From contig AQTY01000004.1 in NCBI GenBank assembly GCA_000372225.1, forward strand, positions 39,367 through 103,366: a stretch of 64,000 nucleotides of DNA. Direction: 5' to 3'. The position numbers and the translations under genes were made by a program. The DNA is from Candidatus Nitromaritima sp. SCGC AAA288-L16 (GTDB lineage Bacteria; Nitrospinota; Nitrospinia; Nitrospinales; VA-1). The notes below the pieces were generated by a model, which was given only the letters and a program-made list of their open reading frames with translations, was not told the origin of the DNA and searched no databases. Numbering within the stretch: position 1 is the stretch's first letter; each line of letters opens with the position of its first letter. Below are positions 8,335 through 18,201 of this stretch, piece by piece.

Positions 8335-9012
8335 GTGCAAACGTTAGAAGCAAACTATACTCATAAAATGATAACTCAGGATCTCAACGGGCTCCGTATG
8401 TATCTGATCACTGATCGGTCTTTATTCGATGGGGGGGGGGAATTCCTAGATGCCGTGGAAGCCACCTTGATGGGAGGGGTCAAAGCGATTCAGTTAAGAG
8501 AAAAAGATCTATCAGACTACGAACTTGTCGAACTAGGAAAAAAACTACGTCTCCTCACATCCAATTATGGAGCTCGGCTCTTCATCAACTCGCGAGCAGA
8601 TATCGCCGAACAAATAGGTGCTAATGGTGTGCACTTGGCCGAAACCAGTGTTCATGCCCATGAGGTTAAAAGAAATTTTCCTGACTTAATCGTAGGAGTT
8701 TCGACTCACTCACTGGAAGGGGCACATCTTGCAGAAACACAAGGCGCTGATTACATAACTTTCAGTCCTATTTACGAAACACCCTCCAAAGCGAGTTATG
8801 GCCCGCCTCAGGGCTTGGACACATTGCGGCAAGTCACTCATGCAGTTCGCTTACCGGTTCTGGCTTTGGGAGGGATAACATTGCACCGCGTTCCCGAATG
8901 TTTGGAGCAGGGAGCCTTCGGGGTCGCCTTGATTTCTGACATCTGGAACTCATCTCATATAAAACAACATTCATTTGAATATATGCAGAACTTTGGAGGA
9001 AACACGTTATGA
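8335..9012 (+). CDS. thiE: Thiamine-phosphate synthase ThiE
   Basis: ThiE joins hydroxymethylpyrimidine diphosphate to thiazole phosphate. The motifs YLITDR, QLREKDL, INSRADIA, GVHL, GVSTHS and YITFSPIYET are standard for the TIM-barrel family. The start is uncertain: GTG 8335, ATG 8368 and ATG 8398 are all in frame, and the family alignment begins near 8398, so about 204-225 residues are plausible. The gene contains a run of ten G (8431-8440) encoding three Gly in a loop near the N-terminus. Its stop overlaps the thiC start in an ATGA arrangement, so the two are likely translationally coupled. Confidence 0.94.
   Translation: MQTLEANYTHKMITQDLNGLRMYLITDRSLFDGGGEFLDAVEATLMGGVKAIQLREKDLSDYELVELGKKLRLLTSNYGARLFINSRADIAEQIGANGVHLAETSVHAHEVKRNFPDLIVGVSTHSLEGAHLAETQGADYITFSPIYETPSKASYGPPQGLDTLRQVTHAVRLPVLALGGITLHRVPECLEQGAFGVALISDIWNSSHIKQHSFEYMQNFGGNTL
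8431..8440 (+). repeat. G10 homopolymer inside thiE
   Basis: Ten consecutive G occur in the context GAT-G10-AATTC, read in frame as Asp-Gly-Gly-Gly-Glu. It is the longest G run I saw in this AT-rich window. A change of one base would shift thiE out of frame early and reduce coupled thiC translation. It could be a slippage-prone contingency tract or a sequencing and assembly trouble spot. Confidence 0.9.
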
Positions 9013-10946
9013 CACAATTAGAATCTAATGGTAATGGCAACCGCCATGGAGCTACAGATGAAAAGGTTGAAATTTCTACCGATCCGATTTCCCCGAACTC
9101 TAAAAAAGTCTATGTCAACGGAAGCCTGCATCCGGATATAAAAGTCCCGTTCCGGGAAATTTCCTTGTCCCCCTCTACCACAATAAGTGGCAATGGAAAT
9201 GAGAACGGTAACGGCTACCACAAGAAAAATAGCGAGAGTTCCATCCTCGTCTATGACACATCCGGCCCCTACACCGATCCGGAAGCAAAGATTGATATTC
9301 GTGAAGGATTGCAACCCATCCGCCTTCCCTGGGTCATCGGCCGTGAAGATGTAGAGTATTACGATGCGCGAACTATTCTGCCGAAAGACGATGGCTATCG
9401 AGATGGGGAAAATCCTAATACCGAGCGGTTCCCTAAAACCCGCTCTCAGGTTCTACGCGCAAAACCAGGACAAAATGTCACCCAAATGCATTACGCCAAA
9501 AAGGGAATCATCACTCCCGAGATGGAATTCATCGCTATTCGTGAAAACCAGAAACGCAAACAATGGATTGAAAATGCTGAACGGGAAAATCGACTGAAAG
9601 GAAATTCTTTCGGAGCCAACCTGCAGAACGAAATCACTCCGGAATTCGTCCGCGAAGAAGTAGCACGAGGCCGAGCCATAATTCCGGCTAATATTAACCA
9701 CCCGGAATCGGAGCCGATGATCATCGGGCGGAATTTTCTCGTCAAGATCAACTCCAACATCGGCAACTCAGCAGTCAGTTCCTCTATCGAAGAAGAAGTC
9801 GAAAAGATGGTCTGGTCATCACGATGTGGTGCCGACAATGTTATGGATCTCTCAACCGGGAAAAATATCCACACGACACGTGAGTGGATCCTGCGCAACT
9901 CACCGGTTCCCATCGGTACAGTTCCCATCTATCAGGCCTTGGAAAAAGTCGATGGCAAAATTGAAGATCTGACATGGGAAATTTATCGCGATACTCTGAT
10001 CGAACAATGCGAACAGGGCGTGGACTATTTCACCATCCATGCTGGCGTGTTATTGCGCTATGTACCGATGACCGCAAAGCGCATCACCGGCATCGTCTCA
10101 CGCGGTGGAGCAATTATGGCAAAATGGTGTCTCACTTATCATAAAGAAAGTTTCCTATATACAAACTTTGAGGAAATTTGCGAAATCCTGAAATCCTATG
10201 ATGTCTCTTTCTCTCTGGGTGATGGATTGCGCCCCGGTTCCACCGCTGACGCTAACGATGAAGCCCAGTTCGCAGAATTAGAAACTCTCGGTGAGTTGAC
10301 GAAGATCGCCTGGAAACATGAAGTGCAGACCATGATCGAAGGCCCCGGTCATGTTCCTATGCACATGATTAAAGAAAACATGGAAAAACAATTGGCAGTG
10401 TGTGGAGAGGCTCCTTTCTACACATTGGGACCGCTGACCACCGACATCGCACCGGGTTACGACCACATTACCAGTGGCATCGGCGCAGCAATGATCGGCT
10501 GGTACGGTACCGCCATGCTCTGCTACGTTACTCCCAAAGAACACCTGGGGCTACCTAACCGTGACGACGTAAAAGAAGGCGTTATCACATACAAGATCGC
10601 GGCACACGCGGCGGATCTTGCCAAAGGCCATCCCGGAGCAAGAGTGCGTGATGATGCTTTGAGTAAAGCCCGGTTCGAGTTTCGCTGGGAAGACCAGTTC
10701 AATCTATCGCTCGACCCGGAAAAGGCGTTGCAGTTCCATGATGAAACTCTGCCAAAAGATTCTGCCAAAGTAGCGCATTTTTGTTCGATGTGCGGCCCGC
10801 ATTTCTGTTCGATGAAAATCACGCAGGACGTGCGCGACTACGCCCAACAAAAAGGAATGAAAGAAACACAGGCGCTGGGTGAAGGTATGAAAGAAATGTC
10901 CGCATCCTTCAAAGAAAAAGGCGGCGAGATTTACTCAAAACTCTAA
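9009..10946 (+). CDS. thiC: Phosphomethylpyrimidine synthase ThiC
   Basis: ThiC is the non-canonical radical SAM enzyme that rearranges aminoimidazole ribotide into the thiamine pyrimidine. The C-terminal cluster motif C592-x2-C595-x4-C600 is present, as are the core blocks AIIPANINHPE, SRCGADNVMDLSTG, TIHAGVLLRYVP and IEGPGHVPMH. The ThiC-associated N-terminal domain (VYDTSGPYTDP) is present too. Residues 1-80 include two Asn/Gly-rich patches, which is unusual. The coding sequence is visibly richer in GC and in C-ending codons than its neighbours, suggesting strong expression selection or a different history. It overlaps thiE by four bases and ends the operon. Confidence 0.97.
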   Translation: MTQLESNGNGNRHGATDEKVEISTDPISPNSKKVYVNGSLHPDIKVPFREISLSPSTTISGNGNENGNGYHKKNSESSILVYDTSGPYTDPEAKIDIREGLQPIRLPWVIGREDVEYYDARTILPKDDGYRDGENPNTERFPKTRSQVLRAKPGQNVTQMHYAKKGIITPEMEFIAIRENQKRKQWIENAERENRLKGNSFGANLQNEITPEFVREEVARGRAIIPANINHPESEPMIIGRNFLVKINSNIGNSAVSSSIEEEVEKMVWSSRCGADNVMDLSTGKNIHTTREWILRNSPVPIGTVPIYQALEKVDGKIEDLTWEIYRDTLIEQCEQGVDYFTIHAGVLLRYVPMTAKRITGIVSRGGAIMAKWCLTYHKESFLYTNFEEICEILKSYDVSFSLGDGLRPGSTADANDEAQFAELETLGELTKIAWKHEVQTMIEGPGHVPMHMIKENMEKQLAVCGEAPFYTLGPLTTDIAPGYDHITSGIGAAMIGWYGTAMLCYVTPKEHLGLPNRDDVKEGVITYKIAAHAADLAKGHPGARVRDDALSKARFEFRWEDQFNLSLDPEKALQFHDETLPKDSAKVAHFCSMCGPHFCSMKITQDVRDYAQQKGMKETQALGEGMKEMSASFKEKGGEIYSKL

Positions 10947-11079
10947 TCTTTTGACTGAGTCATAGACGACTTGCTAAATAAAAAATCACACTCTAGCTTT
11001 ATTAAAAAATATGATTGAGTGAAATCTTTCCCAATTGTACTAATTGGTAAATAACTCCAAAATGAAATGGGTGATCTAA

Positions 11080-12774
11080 TTAAGGTTGGATCATTTCTTT
11101 GGCATGGCTGAGGGTAGCCTCCGTGACTTTCTTCCCACCGGACATCCTTGCAATTTCTTCTACTCTTTCTTGCTCCGAAAGTTCACGAATGCCGGAATAA
11201 GTCCGTTTCTCTTTCACTGTTTTAAACACTACAAAGTGTGAAATTGCCTTGCCCGCAATTTGGGGCAGGTGTGTAATACAGAACACTTGTTTTTCGGTAG
11301 CAATTTTTTTCAATTTACTCCCCACCACCTCGGCAATTTTTCCACCTATCCCCGTATCGATCTCATCGAAAACCATTACAGGAATAGTATCTTGCTTATT
11401 GAGGTTTGATTTTAATGCCAGCATAAGCCGGGAAAGCTCTCCTCCTGAAGCTATCTTAGCGAGAGGCTTTAGGTCCTCTCCCAGGTTAGGAGAAAATAAA
11501 AATTCTATTGTCCCCAACCCCTTTGAATTTAATTTCACCTTTTGGTTTCGAAATTTTACGAAATTAGTGTCATCCCCTTCATAGTTAAATTGCACTTTTA
11601 ACCTCACATCTTTCATGCCAAGGTCACAAAGTTCCTTCTCTACCTCTTTTTTAAATACACCGGCTGTTTTTTCCCTTTTATCTGCCAACACTACAGAAAG
11701 CTCTGACAAAATGGTCTGGTGTAGTTTTATACCTTTTTGAACCTTTTCCATATTTTCATGGAAAGAAGAAAGAGTATCGAGTTCGGTAGAAATTTTCTCA
11801 CGGTAATCCAAAACCAAATTAATACCCCCGCCGTATTTACGTTTTAGCCCGTTGATTTCCGATAAACGATCTTCTATTTCTTCAAGACGAGATGGATTGA
11901 ATTCTATCTTATGAGCATAGTCTCTCAACTCTTTAATCAGTTCTTCAATTTCACAAAAAGCGGATTGCCCTCGTTGTGCCTGTTTCCCCAATTCCGGATC
12001 CAAAGAAGGAAGCGACTCTAATTCTCTTTTCACTACACCCAATTCTTCAAGGACCGCTCCTTCTTTTTCTCCAATTAAGTTGAGAACTGATTTCACCGAC
12101 TCGTGAATTTTTTCTGCATATTGCAATTTATTTTTTTCTGATTTGAGGAGATCTTCCTCGTTCAGTGAAAGACTGGCTTTATCAATTTCATTAATTTGAA
12201 ACCGCAGTAAATCCTCTCGTTGCATGCGATCACTTTCTTTAGAGCTTAAATCTTCTAATTTCTTTAGATCTTCTAGATATGTAAAATATTTTTTAGAAAA
12301 CTTGTTTCTTTCATCCATGGTTTTCCCATACAAATCGAGCAGGTCAACATGAATTTCCGAATTGAGTAGTGCCTGATGATCATGCTGGCCATGAATATCA
12401 ACTAGCCTGTCTCCTAACTTCGCTAAGACACCAACAGTAACCGCGCAGTCGTTAACCATGCAACGATTTTTCCCCGTATTAGATATCGTTCGCCTTAAAA
12501 GGACCTCTCCGTTATTATCGTTGATGCCCAATTCTGAAAGGATATCTAACGTTTGTAGATTTGTAATCTCAAACACACTCTCAACGGTTGCCGATGATTC
12601 TCCTGTGCGAATAAAATTGGAATCGGCTCTACCCCCAAGAATTAGGTTGAGAGCATCTATAATAATTGACTTCCCGGCACCCGTTTCCCCCGTCAGTGCT
12701 GTAAGACCAGACGTGAATTCGACATTCAGGTTATCAATAATAGCAAAATTATTTATCCTTAATTCTTTCAGCAT
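11080..12774 (-). CDS. recN: DNA repair protein RecN
   Basis: RecN is an SMC-like ATPase that acts at double-strand breaks. The start MLKELRINNFAIID is canonical. The Walker A GETGAGKS sits at residues 29-36, and the middle (about 150-370) is charged coiled coil. The C-terminal half carries the signature ASGGELSRLMLALK, the Walker B region VMVFDEIDTGIGG and the ITHLPQIA motif. The length of 564 is normal. The start of recN lies 15 bases after the stop of the TPR gene upstream of it on the same strand, so the pair is probably one transcript. Confidence 0.96.
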   Translation of the reverse strand: MLKELRINNFAIIDNLNVEFTSGLTALTGETGAGKSIIIDALNLILGGRADSNFIRTGESSATVESVFEITNLQTLDILSELGINDNNGEVLLRRTISNTGKNRCMVNDCAVTVGVLAKLGDRLVDIHGQHDHQALLNSEIHVDLLDLYGKTMDERNKFSKKYFTYLEDLKKLEDLSSKESDRMQREDLLRFQINEIDKASLSLNEEDLLKSEKNKLQYAEKIHESVKSVLNLIGEKEGAVLEELGVVKRELESLPSLDPELGKQAQRGQSAFCEIEELIKELRDYAHKIEFNPSRLEEIEDRLSEINGLKRKYGGGINLVLDYREKISTELDTLSSFHENMEKVQKGIKLHQTILSELSVVLADKREKTAGVFKKEVEKELCDLGMKDVRLKVQFNYEGDDTNFVKFRNQKVKLNSKGLGTIEFLFSPNLGEDLKPLAKIASGGELSRLMLALKSNLNKQDTIPVMVFDEIDTGIGGKIAEVVGSKLKKIATEKQVFCITHLPQIAGKAISHFVVFKTVKEKRTYSGIRELSEQERVEEIARMSGGKKVTEATLSHAKEMIQP

Positions 12775-12789
12775 TATAGTCAGCGTTTA

Positions 12790-13530
12790 TCAATTCTGTA
12801 TTTTCCCCAAGAAGCCTAAGGCTTGAGTCTTCCATTCAAGAACGGACTCCTCTTTTTGCGAACTTAATTTCATATTAAGAAGTGTGTGTAGTATACCCTT
12901 TGCTAAAATAAAATCTCCCTTTTCGATATAGGCCTCAGCAAGGCCAAGATAATTTTCTCCAAATTCAGAGCCAAGTTGGATGGCCTTTTGAAAATGTGCA
13001 ATTGAACGTTCTAGATCTCCCCCTAATACAAAAGGGAGCTTTAAATAAAGGTTTCCCAGCGCTCTGTGCGGTCCACCTTCTTCAATGGATGGATCTAAAT
13101 TAATGGCAGTTTCCATATCTTTTTTAAACGGTGCAATGGTTCCCAAACTACTCCAGATACCTTGAATCTGACCCAGAGTTCCGCTGCAAAGGCCGTTAAA
13201 AAAAAACCCATTGGCGGACTGTGAATTAATTTCAATCGTTTTTTTTGCCTGCAACATGCATAGCGAAAAAAAATAGATTTTTTTGGATTCAGAAGTAAAT
13301 GTTTCACCAAGCTTGAAGTAAACTCTTCCCAACCTCCAGAAAAGCTTGTCCGACTCTGGAAAGGTCTTTAAGGACTTCTTGACCAATGCTTCTAACGTGT
13401 ATAAATCATCTGTTGATTTGGCCAAACTGTAATTGCGGTCTAGTTCTTTAACTAAACCCGTTTCCTGACTTGCCAAACCCACAAAAAGTATCGAAAATAA
13501 AAGACCCTTCCCTGACAAAGCTAGACTCAT
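12790..13530 (-). CDS. Exported TPR protein (TatT/TRAP-T-like)
   Basis: The first 20 residues form a short hydrophobic signal or anchor. The rest is helical repeat: TPR-like units appear near residues 45-75, 150-175 and 185-215, with the segment LKLPFVLGGDLERSIAHFQKAI resembling TatT-type TPR proteins associated with TRAP transporters. No TRAP transporter genes are nearby. It directly precedes recN with a 15-base gap, a likely operon without an obvious functional link. Confidence 0.55.
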   Translation of the reverse strand: MSLALSGKGLLFSILFVGLASQETGLVKELDRNYSLAKSTDDLYTLEALVKKSLKTFPESDKLFWRLGRVYFKLGETFTSESKKIYFFSLCMLQAKKTIEINSQSANGFFFNGLCSGTLGQIQGIWSSLGTIAPFKKDMETAINLDPSIEEGGPHRALGNLYLKLPFVLGGDLERSIAHFQKAIQLGSEFGENYLGLAEAYIEKGDFILAKGILHTLLNMKLSSQKEESVLEWKTQALGFLGKIQN

Positions 13531-13637
13531 GTAAAGAAAATTATTTTTTTAGTTTAAGTAAAACAGGCTATACTTAATTTTTTGGGAAATCGGTATTGAA
13601 CCCCCGCTCAATTTCTAATTACTAATTTATCATAACT

Positions 13638-14243
13638 ATGCTTTCTCGTAAAAATTGGATTTATTTAACGGTTTTTATTTTGGCTTTATTTGAGTTGTCC
13701 CCGGTTATTGCTAAAGAAGCATCACCCCGCAATACAGTGGAAATATTACTGAATTCTATTACCAATTTAAAGACAGGGAAACCGTTAACTCCCGAGGAAG
13801 TTAAAGAAAACGATATTCTCTCTTATCGTGCACTTGCGCTTCTGAATATACGAGAAATAAGCCGCAAGGCACTAGGAAAATACTGGAAGAAGCGTTCCTT
13901 AACTGAACAAAAAGTGTTTATCGATCTTCTTAGCCGGATGTTTATCAAGGAGGCCTTCCCAAACTCTGGAAAATTCTTTTCTGCGCTCAAATTGATTTAT
14001 GGTCAAACCACTATCAATGAATCAAAATCCAATGTTCCGCTTACTGTTGTTCATGAAAAGGAAGGAGAAATCAATATTGACTTCCACTTACTAAAATACC
14101 GCGATCAATGGCAGGTAGTAGATGTTGATCTAGATGAAATCAGCATGAGAAATAATATGCGGTCGCAGCTCTATAAAGTAATTTCTAAAAATAATTACCA
14201 GGAACTTGTTCGTCGCATTAAAAAAAAAATTACTAAATATTAA
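13638..14243 (+). CDS. mlaC: MlaC/Ttg2D-family phospholipid carrier
   Basis: This 201-residue secreted protein has a signal peptide ending near VIAKEA (about residue 26). The C-terminal block VVDVDLDEISMRNNMRSQLYKVISKNN is the family hallmark, as is the middle LTEQKVFIDLLSRMFIKEAF. MlaC shuttles phospholipids between the outer and inner membrane in Gram-negatives, normally with the MlaFEDB transporter. No mlaA, mlaD, mlaE or mlaF gene is adjacent here, so it is an orphan copy. It is flanked by convergent genes and has its own upstream gap. Confidence 0.85.
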   Translation: MLSRKNWIYLTVFILALFELSPVIAKEASPRNTVEILLNSITNLKTGKPLTPEEVKENDILSYRALALLNIREISRKALGKYWKKRSLTEQKVFIDLLSRMFIKEAFPNSGKFFSALKLIYGQTTINESKSNVPLTVVHEKEGEINIDFHLLKYRDQWQVVDVDLDEISMRNNMRSQLYKVISKNNYQELVRRIKKKITKY

Positions 14244-14294
14244 AAGTTACGTTTACTCCGATAATTTTGTAACTGCTTAAAAATTTATTGTGTT

Positions 14295-15452
14295 TTATCT
14301 TCGGTTACGTGAAACTAGATCCACAACCATATTGGAGACTCGTTCAACATCTTGAGTTGACATACGTGGATAAAGAGGAATGGAAAGAATTCTATCTGAG
14401 TAACTAGTCGAAACGGGGTACGCTTCCAGACGAGTATTAAATTCTTTTTTGTAAAAAGGTTGTAGATGAAGTGCCTGATAGTGCACAGCTACCCCAATAC
14501 CTTCCGATTGAATCGCATCAATAAACTGGTCACGAGTTATCGATAATTGTTCCATGCGCAACGCAATAATGTACAGATGGTATGATGACTCTGCATAGTC
14601 TCTTGTTTTAAGAATTTCTAATTCTGGAATCTCGCAAAATGCCTCATCATACATTGCTGCATATTTTTTTCGAATTTCTAAAAAGCGACCAATTTTTTTT
14701 AGCTGATGTATTCCAAGCGCAGCATTTATGTCTGCCATATTGTATTTGAATCCCGGGAGCGTAAGCTCCCATTGAGAAAAACCGCTTTTCCCGAAGCGTT
14801 TCCAGGCATCTCGACTGAGGCCATGCAAGCGCATGACCCGAACCATTTCATCTAATGATTCGTTGTTAGTTGTTAACATTCCACCTTCACCAGTCGTAAT
14901 ATTTTTGTTTGCATAAAAACTGAACGCTGTTGGGTTTCCCAAGCTACCTATTTTACGACCCTTGTATTTTGCTTCCAAAGCATGGGCCGCATCTTCGATA
15001 ATTAAAAGTTTGTGCTTCTGAGCTAGATCCATTATAGGGTCCATGTCACACGGATGCCCTGCAAAATGAACTGGCATAATTGCTCTTGTTTTGGGTGTTA
15101 TTTTTTCTTGGATTTGACTGACATCTATCGTCAGCGTTCCTGGTTCCACATCTACAAAAACCGGGCAAAGACGTTCATGCAGTATTACATTCGCCGTTGC
15201 GGGGAATGTCATTGTTGTAGTTATAACTTCATCGCCGGGTGCGAATCCTTGTGTCGCCAAAGCTAAATGGAGACCCGCTGTGCAGGAATTTAACCCGATG
15301 GCATAATCACACCCAATGTACTCTTTGAAGTCATCTTCGAATCGTTTTGTTCGCGGACCCGTAGTAAGCCAGCCGGATTTTAGGGTTTCAACAACTTCAT
15401 TAATTTCATCATCATCGAACCAAGATTTATGGAAGGGAAGATCGATACTCAT
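14295..15452 (-). CDS. DegT/DnrJ/EryC1 sugar aminotransferase
   Basis: This is a PLP enzyme that aminates keto-sugar nucleotides. The Schiff-base Lys is K183 in SFYANKNITTGEGG, and the cofactor Asp is D154 in EDAAH. The substrate-binding opening LNSCTAGLHLAL (54-65) is present. I chose the ATG at 15452 (MSIDLPFHKSW, 385 residues); a longer form to 15545 would overlap the preceding gene and adds 31 basic, non-family residues. The product would be an amino sugar for a surface glycan. No adjacent dehydratase or nucleotidyltransferase is present. Confidence 0.92.
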   Translation of the reverse strand: MSIDLPFHKSWFDDDEINEVVETLKSGWLTTGPRTKRFEDDFKEYIGCDYAIGLNSCTAGLHLALATQGFAPGDEVITTTMTFPATANVILHERLCPVFVDVEPGTLTIDVSQIQEKITPKTRAIMPVHFAGHPCDMDPIMDLAQKHKLLIIEDAAHALEAKYKGRKIGSLGNPTAFSFYANKNITTGEGGMLTTNNESLDEMVRVMRLHGLSRDAWKRFGKSGFSQWELTLPGFKYNMADINAALGIHQLKKIGRFLEIRKKYAAMYDEAFCEIPELEILKTRDYAESSYHLYIIALRMEQLSITRDQFIDAIQSEGIGVAVHYQALHLQPFYKKEFNTRLEAYPVSTSYSDRILSIPLYPRMSTQDVERVSNMVVDLVSRNRR

Positions 15453-15484
15453 ATATAATTCTGAAGAAAAACGTTTATTAGGCT

Positions 15485-16246
15485 TTATTTTAAGGAAACT
15501 TTGAGATCTGCTGGGTTTATTTCCACGAATTCTGCTTTCCCCCAACCGCTTTTATTATTAGGAACAAAATACTTAAGAATTCCTGTCCCACTTGTATTAA
15601 CAGGTGCGGATAATAATGTAATTACCCAGTTCCCATTTACTTTTTCCCAATAATCGGTCTTGGGATACTGTGCAGCAAACTCGTAATCGCCCCCCCTTGT
15701 CACAGCCGGGTTTAATCTCTGCCGGCCTTTAAGCATCACCTTTACCTTAGCGTATTTTCCATCTGTGCTTATAGAAATTTTTTCTAAAGAAAACGTTTTT
15801 ATTTTTAGGTAGGGATCCCCGCTCCACACATATCTTCTTTTCACAGGAAAGCCTAGAGGATCTTTTTTATATGCATTTTTTTTCATATAATCCAAATTAG
15901 GAACAAAAGCACCTGAAATATGCGCATTTTGTTTTGCCTTTTCTCTATAATCTGACGTCGCCCACCCTTCAAAGTATCGTATTTCAGTCACAGAGATCTT
16001 TTTTCTAAATTCCGGGTGCTGCAAACTATGCATTTTCTCCCAGTCAACATTCATACGGGCATTAAACAACTGCTTCTCCCTATCAAAAAGAATTTTCGCC
16101 TCCTCAGTTAATTGAGGTTTGATTGCATTTTTGGCATAGATTAACTGTGTCGAGCTAACAGCAAATAAAAGTCCAAGAATTACTGTTATGGATCCTCGTT
16201 TTAACTGGAGATTAAAATTTTCTTTTTGTTTTTTTTTCATTTTCAT
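15485..16246 (-). CDS. Secreted protein with a possible NTF2-like fold, function unknown
   Basis: The Lys-rich start, hydrophobic core at about 17-38 and AYAK-like cleavage region indicate export. The mature part has an amphipathic helix (LTEEAKILFDREKQLFNARMNVDWEKMHSL) followed by beta-rich sequence ending in WVITLLSAP, a pattern seen in SnoaL/NTF2-like domains. I do not recognise a named family. The stop is 33 bases before the chosen start of the aminotransferase gene, so co-transcription is likely. Confidence 0.6.
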   Translation of the reverse strand: MKMKKKQKENFNLQLKRGSITVILGLLFAVSSTQLIYAKNAIKPQLTEEAKILFDREKQLFNARMNVDWEKMHSLQHPEFRKKISVTEIRYFEGWATSDYREKAKQNAHISGAFVPNLDYMKKNAYKKDPLGFPVKRRYVWSGDPYLKIKTFSLEKISISTDGKYAKVKVMLKGRQRLNPAVTRGGDYEFAAQYPKTDYWEKVNGNWVITLLSAPVNTSGTGILKYFVPNNKSGWGKAEFVEINPADLKVSLK

Positions 16247-16356
16247 TTATCCGTATTAAATATTAATAATCAATGATTTAGCAAATTTAAATGATTTTTG
16301 GCCCCTAGGGAGCCAACTCATCCCAACCATCTTGTCGTCATTTGGGATATTAAATC

Positions 16357-18201
16357 TTAGTTATTTTTGGCTTGATCGGACCCCAAAGTGATTATTATTT
16401 TTTTAGCTAGGTTTTCTGTGATTCCCGGCACAGTTTGCAGCTGAATTATTGAAGATTTTCTTATAGCATCAAGACTTCCAAAACTTTTAAGAAGCAGCAA
16501 GCGCCTTTTTTTTCCTATTCCTGGAATCAACTCCAACGGTGAGCTCAGCGAGCTTTTATCACGTAGTTTTCGGTGGTATGATATTGCAAATCGATGGGAC
16601 TCGTCTCGAATACGCTGCAGTAAAAATCGAGAGGGAGAATTTTCCCGAAAATAAATTGGCTGTTTTTTCCCAGGCAATAATATCTCGTCAGTCTCAATAG
16701 TATTACGAAATTTTCCTTTTGCGATACAGGCCAAGTCAATTTTCCCTAAAAGACCCAATTCGCGGATTATTTTTTCGGCACTGGATAGGTGCCCCAGTCC
16801 ACCGTCAATTAAAATGAGGTTTGGAATCGCCTTTCTCTCTCTCAAAAGACGACGGTATCTTCTATTAATTACTTCTCGCAACATCGCATAATCATCAATG
16901 CCTTTGACATCAGCTATTTTATATCGTCGGTATTTTGAATTTTCTGCGACACCATTTTTAAAAACCACAACTGACCCCACCGCATGCTTTCCAGAAATAT
17001 TTGACATGTCAAATCCTTCGATTACTTCTGGAAAATATTTTAGCCCTAGAGTTTCCTTCAATTCATCAAGGCTTCGAAGGCTAAGCTCTCCCTTATCCAA
17101 TTCTGTCCTCAATGCGAAATTAGCATTTTCCTCTGCCATGCGCACAAGATCTTTCTTTTTCCCTCTCGAAGGAATCTCTATACGAACACAACCTTTCTTT
17201 TTTTTCGACAACCAATCTGATATGAGCAAAACATCATCTATTGAATGTGGCAAAAGAATGTCTTTTGGAAGAAGAATTTGGTCAATGTAATGCTGCTTAA
17301 GAAACGATGATAAAATCTCGTTATCATCAATACCTGTCAGACCTTTTATTTTGTATATTTTTTCACCAACCATTTTCCCATTTCGAACAACAAGAACCTG
17401 AACCATTGCCTGACTATGATCACGGCAGTAGCCTAGAATATCCTGATCTTCAAGTGAGGTGGATATGATCTTTTGTTTACCTAAAACTGTTTTTACCGCT
17501 AAAATTTTATCTCTGTAAACTCCCGCCTCTTCATAATTTAATTGATTTGCTGCCAACTTCATTTTTTTTTCTAAACTTTCCACTAATTCATTATTTTTAC
17601 CCTTCAAAAAAAGCACTACGTCTTGAACAATTTGATTGTACTCAATCTCTGAAGGGTATCCTGCGCAGGGAGCTAGGCATCTACCCATTTGGTAGTTTAA
17701 GCATGGCCTTCTTATTGCCGTACCATCCAAACGGTCCTTGCTTTGCCGAAGTGGAAAAATTTTATATATCAGCCGGATAGTTTCCCTTATTTCTTTGACC
17801 ATGGTGTAGGGTCCAAAATAGGTAGCGCTGTCCTTTTTAACACAACGAACCACTTCCAGTCTTGGAAATCGTTCCTGCGTTGTCAGCCGAAGGTATGGAT
17901 AATGTTTGTCATCTTTGAGTAGAACATTATATCTAGGCTGATGTTTTTTAATAAAATTACTTTCAAGAATCAATGCTTCTGCTTCTGTTTCGGTCGTTAA
18001 GAATTTAATATCTTGCACCTTATCGGTGAAAATCCTTGTTCTAATGGGCATGTGGCGAGATTTTTGAAAATATGAACGGACCCGGGTTTTTAGGGATTTT
18101 GCCTTGCCAATGTAAAGAATTTCCCCCCGGCAATCCTTCATGATATAAATACCGGGCAGTTTAGGAATTGTAGTTAAAATTTTATTAATATTTGTTTTCA
18201 T
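16357..18201 (-). CDS. uvrC: Excinuclease ABC subunit C
   Basis: UvrC makes both incisions in nucleotide excision repair. The N-terminal GIY-YIG domain shows G17-I-Y and Y30-I-G, with the family block SYFQKS. A UvrB-interacting UVR helix pair lies near residues 205-240, and the RNase-H-like domain has GFDMSNISG and LILIDGGLGHL. Two C-terminal helix-hairpin-helix motifs end in a GITENLAKKI helix. The length of 614 is typical. It is monocistronic, divergent from the transporter. Confidence 0.97.
   Translation of the reverse strand: MKTNINKILTTIPKLPGIYIMKDCRGEILYIGKAKSLKTRVRSYFQKSRHMPIRTRIFTDKVQDIKFLTTETEAEALILESNFIKKHQPRYNVLLKDDKHYPYLRLTTQERFPRLEVVRCVKKDSATYFGPYTMVKEIRETIRLIYKIFPLRQSKDRLDGTAIRRPCLNYQMGRCLAPCAGYPSEIEYNQIVQDVVLFLKGKNNELVESLEKKMKLAANQLNYEEAGVYRDKILAVKTVLGKQKIISTSLEDQDILGYCRDHSQAMVQVLVVRNGKMVGEKIYKIKGLTGIDDNEILSSFLKQHYIDQILLPKDILLPHSIDDVLLISDWLSKKKKGCVRIEIPSRGKKKDLVRMAEENANFALRTELDKGELSLRSLDELKETLGLKYFPEVIEGFDMSNISGKHAVGSVVVFKNGVAENSKYRRYKIADVKGIDDYAMLREVINRRYRRLLRERKAIPNLILIDGGLGHLSSAEKIIRELGLLGKIDLACIAKGKFRNTIETDEILLPGKKQPIYFRENSPSRFLLQRIRDESHRFAISYHRKLRDKSSLSSPLELIPGIGKKRRLLLLKSFGSLDAIRKSSIIQLQTVPGITENLAKKIIITLGSDQAKNN

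Noticed and set aside
9018..9597. Several frames overlapping the thiC 5' part on either strand
   Set aside because: They are shadows of a strongly coding, GC-richer gene; thiC itself has all family motifs.
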